In this document: in pieces, positions 1 through 5,056 of the stretch | Layout of the letters: every line of letters starts with the position of its first letter | How positions within the stretch are numbered: the stretch's first letter is position 1 | Position numbers and translations under genes: made by a program | The notes under the pieces: generated by a model | Seen by the model: only the letters and a program-made list of their open reading frames with translations | The model's database searches: none | What the model was told of the DNA's origin: nothing | DNA from: Candidatus Eiseniibacteriota bacterium | Lineage (GTDB): Bacteria; Joyebacterota; Joyebacteria; Joyebacterales; Joyebacteraceae | Direction: 5' to 3' | Assembly (NCBI GenBank): GCA_030610515.1 | Contig: JAUWRQ010000134.1 | Span: 1-5,056, forward strand | DNA length: 5,056 nucleotides

Positions 1-3000
1 GCCAGACGCCCGACACCTCGTATCTCCCGGCCGACAGCAGTATCGCTCTCGAGAAGTGGGACAACTTCGCCGTGGACCCCGACATGCTGCAGACGTCGGT
101 CCCCGGCATCTTCGCCGGCGGCGACGCGGTGACGGGTCCGGCGACGGTCATCGAGGCGATAGCCGCGGGCAAGGAAGCCGCGATATCGATCGACAGGTAC
201 ATCCGCGGCGTCGACCTCAAGGAGGGAAGGAAGGTCGAGCGCGCGCCCGTGGAAGAGGTGGAGATCCCGCCGCACCTTCAGAAGGCGGAGAGACAGGAGA
301 TGGCGTTCGCTCCTGTGAAGGAGCGTACCTCGAGCTTCGCTGAGGTCGCGCTCGGGCTCACCGAGGAGCAGGTGATCGCGGAGGCGGCGCGTTGCTTTAA
401 CTGCGGGGGCTGCTGCGAGTGCGGGGAATGCGAGAAGGTCTGCGAGCCCGAAGCGATCGTCCACGACATGGAGGACGAGATCATCGAGGAGGACATCGGG
501 GCGATCATCGTGGCCACCGGGTTCGACTTCTACGATCCGCAGGAGGCGAGCGAGTACGGCTTCAAGAGGTTCAGGAACGTCATAACGAGCCTTCAGCTTG
601 AGAGACTTCTCTCCGCGAGCGGCCCCACGAGGGGCATCCTGACCACGCTTACCGACGACGAGCCGCCCGAGCGCGTGGCCTTCATCCAGTGCGTGGGCTC
701 GAGGTCGGTCAAGCGCGGCATCCTCTACTGCAGCCGTATCTGCTGCATGAACGCGGTGAAGGACGCTCTCCTGATCGAGGAGCTCTTCCCCGAGTCGGAG
801 CAGCTCATCTTCAACATCGACATGCGCGCGTTCGGGAAGGGCTTCGAGGCCTTCTTCGAGCGTTCGCACGGGATCTCGAAGCTCAGGTACGTCAAGGGGA
901 AGCCGTCGAAGGTCACCGAGGACGGCGAGACGGGCGAGCTCATTCTCCACTACGAGGACAGCGAGACAGCGAAGATCGAACGGAAGAAGGTCGACATGGT
1001 CGTTCTCTCCTCGGCTCTCGTTCCCTCGAAGGGAACGGCGGGGCTGGCCGAGGTCCTAGGCATCGAGGTCGACGGCGACGGGTTCCTGAAAAGCAGGGAC
1101 GCGTCGGCATACCCTCTCGAGTCTACCAGAGAGGGCGTGTATGTCGCGGGTGGCGCCATCGGCCCGAAGGACATCACCGACGCCGTCGCGGAAGCGTCCG
1201 GGGCGTCGGCCCTCGCCGCCGGCCACATGCTCGACAACAGGGTCGAGCCGGTGCATGAGGAGATCGAGCCGATCGACGTCTCCGGAGAGCCCAGGATCGG
1301 CGTGTTCGTGTGCCACTGCGGCATCAACATCGCGGGCGTCCTGGACGTTGCGAAGCTGACTGAGTACGCGAGGATACTGCCGAACGTCGCGTTCGCGGAG
1401 CACGTACTCTTCGCCTGCGCCGAGAGCACGCAGCGCCAGATTCAGGACCGCATCGCCGAACATGCCCTGAACCGGGTCGTGGTCGCGGCGTGCACGCCGC
1501 GGACGCACGAGCCGGTGTTCAGGGAGACGTGCGCGAGGGTCGGCCTCAATCCATACCTCGTCGAGATGGTCAACATCCGCGACCAGTGTTCGTGGGTACA
1601 CCACGACCAGCCGGTCGAGGCGACCGAGAAGGCACGTGACCTCATTCGCATGGCGACGGCGAGGTCGAGACTCCTCTCGCCGCTCGCCGAACGCGAGTTC
1701 GGCGTGGGTCACGAGGTTCTCGTCGTTGGGGGAGGCATAGCCGGCATACAGGCGGCCATCGACCTCTCCAAGCGTGGCTTCGAGGTCCACCTGGCCGAGC
1801 AACACGATCGCCTCGGCGGTCGCGTTCTGGACCTCGCGAGCATCTACCCCAGCGGGCACTCCGGCAAGTGGCTCATCGACGAGAAGGTCCGCGAGCTCGA
1901 AGAGCGCGGCGTCGACGTGAGGACCGGCGTCACGCTGACCGAGGTCAGCGGCTTCGTCGGCAATTTCGAGGCGGTGCTCTCGCCGCCCGACGGCCGGGAC
2001 GGCAGCGCTGAGACGCTCGATGTCGGAGCGATCGTCATAGCCAGCGGCGCGGACGTCTACACGCCCGACGGGGAGTTCGCCTTCGGGGAAGTCCCGAACG
2101 TCATAGGCAATACGGAATTCGAGAGCGTGCTGGGAGCCGACAGCCCGAAGTTCCACGGGAAGCCCGTCCAGGACGTCGTCTACGTGCAGTGCGTGGGCTC
2201 TCGAGGGCCCAAGGGGAGCCCGGAGTGCTCGAGGTACTGTTGCCAGGCGGCGATACGCCAGGCAATCCAGCTGCGCGAGAAGGGCATAAACGTCGTCATC
2301 CTTCACAGGGACGTCCGCGTCTACAGCAGGGGCGGCGAGGAGATGTACCGGAAGGCGCGCGAGATGGGCGTCACCTTCTTCCGGTACGATCCGGACGATC
2401 CCCCGACGGTCGGGTCGGTCGGCGACAGGGCACGAGTCGTGCTCAAGTACAAGCCTCACGGGATCGACATCGCGCTCCCCGCGGACGTTGTCGTGCTGTC
2501 GCTCGGGATGGTGGCGAGGGCCGAGACGGCGGGCCTCGTGGACCTTCTGAAGGTGCCAGTCGGAAGCGACGGTTTCCTACTGGAGCGTCATCCTAAGTTC
2601 GGTCCCGTAGAGACGAACACGGAGGGAATCTTCCTGTGCGGATGCGCGCAGGCCCCCAAGGACATTGGGGACTCGATCGCGCAGTCGTCTGCCGTCGCTT
2701 CGAAGGTCGGGGCACTCCTGGCCCGCGACACGATCGCTGTCGAACCCGTGACGGCGGTCGTCGCCGACCGGCTGTGCCGCTCGTGCGGGCAATGCGTCGA
2801 GGTCTGCGAGTTCCACGCGATAGAGATCGAGGAGCTTCCGGACGGACGCCGCGCCGCCGTGGTGAACGAGGCGCTGTGCAAGGGCTGCGGCACGTGCGCC
2901 GTCGTCTGCCCCAACGGGGCCATCTCGATACGGCACTTCACCAGTGAGATGATCGAGTCGATGATTGAAGCCTACCTCGCGCCATCCGAGAAGTACGGCT

Positions 3001-3041
3001 CGGAGGCGTGGCCGGAGGAAGAGCTTGCCGAGCAGGAGTAA
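1..3041 (+). CDS. hdrA: HdrA-like/GltD fusion flavoprotein (HdrL-like), 5'-partial
   Basis: Large cytoplasmic iron-sulfur flavoprotein, open from the left edge (first whole codon at base 3) to TAA at 3039-3041; 1012 residues are in view. Numbering from base 3: residues 1-65 are the end of a GltD/NfnB-like NAD(P)H-FAD module (GIFAGGDAV at 35-43). Residues 131-147 carry seven cysteines (131, 134, 137, 138, 140, 143, 147). Residues 160-410 are the C-terminal half of an HdrA module with QCVGSR and YCSRICC (C230, C243, C247, C248), a pattern that binds a [4Fe-4S] cluster in HdrA. A second HdrA module starts at about 432 with VCHCGINIAG, followed by the FAD motif GGGIAG (576-581) and C730, C742, C746, C747. 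Two ferredoxin motifs close the protein (C925-C935 and C959-C969). The second module lacks the redox-cysteine motif and inserted ferredoxin expected after the FAD fold. HdrA bifurcates electrons via FAD; an NAD(P)H link is inferred from the GltD part. A GTG at 72 is internal and not the start. The family is sure; the exact role is not. Confidence 0.93.
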   Translation, partial: QTPDTSYLPADSSIALEKWDNFAVDPDMLQTSVPGIFAGGDAVTGPATVIEAIAAGKEAAISIDRYIRGVDLKEGRKVERAPVEEVEIPPHLQKAERQEMAFAPVKERTSSFAEVALGLTEEQVIAEAARCFNCGGCCECGECEKVCEPEAIVHDMEDEIIEEDIGAIIVATGFDFYDPQEASEYGFKRFRNVITSLQLERLLSASGPTRGILTTLTDDEPPERVAFIQCVGSRSVKRGILYCSRICCMNAVKDALLIEELFPESEQLIFNIDMRAFGKGFEAFFERSHGISKLRYVKGKPSKVTEDGETGELILHYEDSETAKIERKKVDMVVLSSALVPSKGTAGLAEVLGIEVDGDGFLKSRDASAYPLESTREGVYVAGGAIGPKDITDAVAEASGASALAAGHMLDNRVEPVHEEIEPIDVSGEPRIGVFVCHCGINIAGVLDVAKLTEYARILPNVAFAEHVLFACAESTQRQIQDRIAEHALNRVVVAACTPRTHEPVFRETCARVGLNPYLVEMVNIRDQCSWVHHDQPVEATEKARDLIRMATARSRLLSPLAEREFGVGHEVLVVGGGIAGIQAAIDLSKRGFEVHLAEQHDRLGGRVLDLASIYPSGHSGKWLIDEKVRELEERGVDVRTGVTLTEVSGFVGNFEAVLSPPDGRDGSAETLDVGAIVIASGADVYTPDGEFAFGEVPNVIGNTEFESVLGADSPKFHGKPVQDVVYVQCVGSRGPKGSPECSRYCCQAAIRQAIQLREKGINVVILHRDVRVYSRGGEEMYRKAREMGVTFFRYDPDDPPTVGSVGDRARVVLKYKPHGIDIALPADVVVLSLGMVARAETAGLVDLLKVPVGSDGFLLERHPKFGPVETNTEGIFLCGCAQAPKDIGDSIAQSSAVASKVGALLARDTIAVEPVTAVVADRLCRSCGQCVEVCEFHAIEIEELPDGRRAAVVNEALCKGCGTCAVVCPNGAISIRHFTSEMIESMIEAYLAPSEKYGSEAWPEEELAEQE
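3014..3018 (+). promoter_or_regulatory. Ribosome binding site for the MvhD gene (decides a TTG start)
   Basis: A perfect GGAGG lies six bases before TTG at 3025, inside the last codons of the upstream HdrA-like gene. It makes 3025 the best start. The other in-frame TTG, at 2965, has no comparable Shine-Dalgarno and would add 20 residues overlapping the upstream gene by 77 bases. The placement suggests translational coupling. Confidence 0.75.
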
Positions 3042-3795
3042 GAAGACCGCGCCGAAGAAGGCTCCGAAGGCGTCCGCCAAGCCGGCGAAGAAGGCGGTGA
3101 AGAAGACCGACGCCGGCGCTCCCGAGAAGAGACTTGTCTGGCAGAAGGAGCAGGAGGGCGCCGCCGCCCGGGAGGTCGCGCGCGAGGGCGACGGGGGCTT
3201 CGAGCCCAGGATCATCGCGTTCGCGTGCAACTGGTGCAGCTACCCGGCGGCGGACGCGGCGGGCATCGGCAAGATGCAGTACCCGCCCAACGCGCGGATC
3301 ATCCGCGTGATGTGCGCGGGCCGCATCCACCCCGCGTTCGTTCTCAGGGCGCTGGAGCTGGGTGCGGACGGCGTGCTCGTATCCGGTTGCCACGATGCGG
3401 ACTGCCACTATCTGTTCGGCGCGAAGCGCGCGGGAGAGCAGTTCGAGAAGACGGCCGAGCTCGTCAGGATGCTCGGACTCGAGAAGGAACGCGTCCGGTT
3501 CGAGCAGATATCCGCGGCCGAGGCGCCCATGAGAAAGGCCCTGCCGAGCTCCGTTCCGGAGCGCTTCGTCGATCTCAATCTGGACGCCTTCGAGCGTGGG
3601 TACGAGCGCGGGCTGGCGGCGCTGGGAAAGCTGCCTGCGGGCGGTGAGGCCGCGGCGAGGAAGAAGGCTGCACCGAGGAAGGCAGCGGTGAAGAAGGCTG
3701 CGAAGAAGAAGACTGCGAAGAAGAAGGCAGCGCCGAAGAAGAAGGCAGCCTCGAAGAAGGCCACGACGCGCAGAAAGCGCGCGACTAAGAAGTAG
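3025..3795 (+). CDS. mvhD: MvhD-type iron-sulfur protein with lysine-rich N- and C-terminal tails
   Basis: Homologue of the delta subunit of methyl-viologen-reducing hydrogenase (MvhD/FlpD family), which in Hdr-Mvh complexes relays electrons to HdrA through a [2Fe-2S] cluster. With the TTG start at 3025 the protein has 256 residues. The core spans about residues 60-200: FACNWCSY (C68, C71), the stretch QYPPNARIIRVMCAGR (C97), and GCHDADCHY (C122, C127). The last motif is usually GCHPGDCHY as I recall it, so the two middle residues differ. Residues 6-28 (10 Lys) and 211-256 (19 Lys and 5 Arg of 46) are histone H1-like Lys/Ala/Pro tails, not part of the usual MvhD. Both CNWC positions are TGC, so this protein is not the selenoprotein. 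It overlaps the upstream HdrA-like gene by 17 bases and lies 51 bases before the next, which fits an HdrA partner. No hydrogenase genes are in view, so the donor is unknown. Confidence 0.92.
   Translation: MPSRSKKTAPKKAPKASAKPAKKAVKKTDAGAPEKRLVWQKEQEGAAAREVAREGDGGFEPRIIAFACNWCSYPAADAAGIGKMQYPPNARIIRVMCAGRIHPAFVLRALELGADGVLVSGCHDADCHYLFGAKRAGEQFEKTAELVRMLGLEKERVRFEQISAAEAPMRKALPSSVPERFVDLNLDAFERGYERGLAALGKLPAGGEAAARKKAAPRKAAVKKAAKKKTAKKKAAPKKKAASKKATTRRKRATKK
3040..3108 (+). repeat. Lysine/alanine/proline-rich N-terminal extension of MvhD
   Basis: Residues 6-28 of the MvhD protein contain 10 lysines, the rest being almost only Ala, Pro, Ser, Thr and Val (for example KKTAPKKAPK). It is low complexity, probably disordered and strongly basic. 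It is separated from the folded core by about 30 mixed-charge residues. Confidence 0.8.
3655..3792 (+). repeat. Histone H1-like Lys/Ala repeat tail of MvhD
   Basis: This codes for the last 46 residues of MvhD, 24 of them Lys or Arg, in KKAA/KKKTA/KKKAAP-like units. At DNA level the 11-mer AAGAAGGCWGC occurs four times (3661, 3691, 3721, 3739), so the tract is an imprecise tandem repeat likely to vary in length between strains. Such tails occur in bacterial H1-like and other nucleoid or polyanion-binding proteins. A role on an MvhD protein is unknown to me. Confidence 0.85.
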
Positions 3796-3799
3796 CGCG

Positions 3800-3816
3800 G
3801 GCCGCATGAGGCGGCC
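3800..3816 (+). other. Short intergenic hairpin after mvhD
   Basis: GGCCGC (3800-3805) and GCGGCC (3811-3816) can form a 6-bp stem with a 5-base loop, five bases after the mvhD stop. No run of T follows, so it is not a convincing intrinsic terminator. It may affect mRNA stability or be a chance of high GC. Confidence 0.3.
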
Positions 3817-3836
3817 GTCTCACCTCTGGGGTATGG

Positions 3837-3841
3837 GGAGG
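3837..3841 (+). promoter_or_regulatory. Ribosome binding site of the Sec-containing HdrA-like gene
   Basis: GGAGG lies five bases before ATG at 3847. It supports that start although the frame it opens meets a TGA after only 55 codons, which argues that this short-looking frame is really translated. Confidence 0.75.
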
Positions 3842-3846
3842 GCTGG

Positions 3847-5056
3847 ATGGAGAAGGGCGTGCTCGTGATTGGGGGCGGCATCGCAGGCATACAGGCCGCG
3901 CTCGATCTCGCGAATGCGCAGTTCAAGGTCTACCTGGTCGAGCGGGCTCCTTCAGTAGGCGGGAAGATGGCCCAGCTTGACAAGACCTTCCCGAGCATGG
4001 ACTGCGCCATCTGAATACTCGGTCCTAAGATGATGGATGTCGGTCGGCATCCTAACATAACACTCTGGACCAATAGCGAGGTTGTCAAGGTCGATGGAGA
4101 GGCCGGCGACTTCAAGGTCGACGTTCTGCGACAGGCGCGCTACGTCGACTTCGAGAAGTGCAACGGCTGTGGCGACTGCTCGCCCGCTTGTCCCGTGGGG
4201 CTGTGCAGCGAGTTCGACGTGGGGCTCGTGGATCGGTCCGCCATCTACAGACCGTTTCCCCAGGCCGTACCGAACAAGTTCGTCATCGACAAGCGGGGTG
4301 TCTCCCCGTGCAAGTTCGCGTGCCCTGCCGACGTGAACGCCCAGGGATATGTGGCGCTGGCGTCGCAGGGGAAGTTCGAAGAGGCGCTCGCCCTGGAGCG
4401 CGAGGAGAACCCGTTCCCGTCGGTGTGCGGCAGGGTCTGCACTCATCCCTGCGAGGGGGAGTGCAAGAGGGGGGACTTCGACGTTCCGGTCGCGATACGG
4501 AGCATCAAGCGGTTCCTGGCCGATTGCGAGGAGGAGCCGCCCAAGCCCGAGTTGCCGAAGGCCAAGAAGCAGAAGGTCGCGATCGTCGGCAGCGGACCCT
4601 CGGGGCTCGCCTGTGCGCACCGACTCGGCAAGCTGGGCTACGCCTCGACCGTGTTCGAAGCGCTGCCGGTGGCGGGTGGAATGCTGGCGGCCGGCATCCC
4701 GGAGTTCAGGCTCCCCAGGGAAGGCCTCCGGCGGGACATCGACTACATCAAGAGCTGGCGGGTTACGATCAAGACGGACCACAAGGTCGACGACCTCGAG
4801 AAGCTGCTCAAGGAAGGCTACAGCGCGGTCTACGTCGCCACCGGGGCGTGGCGTGAGAGGAAGCTCAACGTTGAGGGCGAGGACCTCGAGGGCGTGTACT
4901 ACGGGGTCGACTTCCTGTCCAAGGTCAACCTGGGTGAGAAGGTGGAGGTCGGGGAGAGGGTAGCAGTCATCGGCGGTGGGAACTCGGCGATCGACGCCGC
5001 GCGAACAGCGGTGAGGTCCGGCGGGAAAGAAGTGACCATCGTCTACCGGAGGTCAC
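3847..5056 (+). CDS. hdrA: Selenocysteine-containing HdrA-GltD fusion (HdrL-like), 3'-partial, TGA recoded at codon 56
   Basis: Starts at ATG 3847 and stays open to the window edge (403 codons) apart from one TGA at codon 56, read here as selenocysteine. The domains in order are as follows. First comes an HdrA FAD fold with GGGIAG (9-14) and GGKMAQLDKTFP (38-49). Next is the redox motif DCAIU (52-56) followed by ILGPKM; in most HdrA proteins position 56 is Cys. A ferredoxin motif follows with C105, C108, C111 and C115. A GltD/NfnB-like module then begins at about 155, with cysteines 155, 159, 194, 198, 202 and 206 in NPFPSVCGRVCTHPCEGEC and neighbouring sequence, expected to bind [4Fe-4S] clusters. 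A flavin/nucleotide fold GSGPSG (248-253) with GGMLAAGIPEFRLP and a second nucleotide fold IGGGNSAIDAA (375-385), likely for NAD(P)H, end the visible part. The same domains end gene 1, so the full protein is probably about 1,400-1,500 residues. It is likely a flavin-based electron-transfer subunit working with MvhD; the direction of electron flow is unknown. The alternative, a pseudogene, is unlikely because the rest of the frame is intact and conserved. Confidence 0.9.
4012..4014 (+). other. In-frame TGA read as selenocysteine
   Basis: Codon 56 of the second HdrA-like gene. It replaces the second cysteine of the HdrA CxxC motif (here C53-A-I-U56). It is the only TGA in roughly 1,670 codons of the three frames, Trp is always TGG, and the other two genes end in TAA and TAG. 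The frame, codon use and family motifs continue without change on both sides. Selenocysteine at this HdrA position is known from methanogens and some sulfate-reducing bacteria. Confidence 0.9.
4030..4058 (+). promoter_or_regulatory. Putative bacterial SECIS element
   Basis: The core is a perfect 7-bp stem, GGATGTC (4035-4041) with GGCATCC (4046-4052), including one U-G pair, closed by the loop GGTC (4042-4045). An outer ATG/CAT pairing (4030-4032 with 4056-4058) adds three pairs beyond a small internal loop. The loop begins 27 bases after the TGA, within the spacing I recall for bacterial SECIS elements. The loop GGUC is the same as in the Escherichia coli fdhF SECIS, where the second G and the U contact SelB. 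The assignment is by eye, without folding energy. Confidence 0.75.

Noticed and set aside
1056..2459. Long antisense reading frame (467 codons) inside the upstream HdrA-like gene
   Set aside because: It lies wholly opposite a clearly conserved gene, has Arg/Asp/Val-rich composition typical of a high-GC shadow frame, and shows no recognisable motif.
3226..3237. Possible Sec in the CNWC motif of MvhD
   Set aside because: Both cysteine codons are TGC; some MvhD proteins do carry Sec but this one does not.
2938..3807. Antisense frame rich in Leu/Arg opposite mvhD
   Set aside because: Its Leu-rich repeat is the complement of the lysine codons of the MvhD tail; there is no independent support.
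3800..3816. Rho-independent terminator between mvhD and the next gene
   Set aside because: The stem is only 6 bp and no T-run follows; the 51-base gap holds the next gene's ribosome binding site, so read-through is more likely.
3847..4014. A broken HdrA gene (nonsense mutation) or a separate 55-residue peptide
   Set aside because: The TGA sits exactly on a Cys known to be Sec in other HdrA proteins, a SECIS-like hairpin follows, and the downstream frame is intact with conserved motifs.
4012..4014. Genetic code with TGA reassigned to Trp or Gly
   Set aside because: There is a single TGA in about 1,670 codons, and Trp (TGG) and Gly codons are used normally.
4158..4856. Forward reading frames starting at 4158 and 4349
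   Set aside because: They are shifted frames of the HdrA-GltD gene, whose true frame has HdrA and GltD motifs throughout this region.

Overview
The window is a short stretch of a high-GC bacterial (or, less likely, archaeal) genome. All three genes lie on the + strand and are tightly packed, as in one operon. They encode flavin/iron-sulfur electron-transfer proteins of the heterodisulfide reductase (Hdr) type. GC content, codon use and heavy Ala/Lys/Arg usage suggest an anaerobic bacterium that makes selenoproteins. I cannot name the phylum from this sequence.

Layout. (1) Bases 1-3041 are the 3' two thirds of a very large HdrA-like flavoprotein. In order it has the end of a GltD/NfnB-like NAD(P)H-flavin module, a cysteine-dense iron-sulfur segment, the C-terminal half of one HdrA module, a second HdrA module with its own N-terminal domain, and a C-terminal two-cluster ferredoxin. 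(2) Bases 3025-3795 overlap the end of gene 1 by 17 bases and encode an MvhD-type iron-sulfur protein. Its conserved core sits between two lysine/alanine-rich, histone H1-like tails. (3) Bases 3847-5056 begin a second HdrA-GltD fusion, which runs off the window. Its frame is interrupted by one in-frame TGA (4012-4014) exactly where HdrA has a conserved redox cysteine. A hairpin with a GGUC loop follows 20 bases later. I read this as a selenocysteine codon plus a bacterial SECIS element, so the gene is intact and not broken. A standard gene caller would miss the first 55 codons or call the gene truncated.

Working together. MvhD normally carries electrons between a donor (often a hydrogenase) and HdrA, and HdrA is the flavin-based electron-bifurcating subunit of Hdr complexes. 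Here the HdrA-like proteins carry a built-in GltD/NfnB-like module, so NAD(P)H is a plausible electron donor or acceptor. No hydrogenase, HdrB or HdrC gene is visible. The operon therefore looks like an NAD(P)H-linked HdrA/MvhD electron-transfer (possibly bifurcating) complex with two large, probably paralogous, HdrA-GltD (HdrL-like) subunits, at least one of them a selenoprotein. The physiological partner is not in view.
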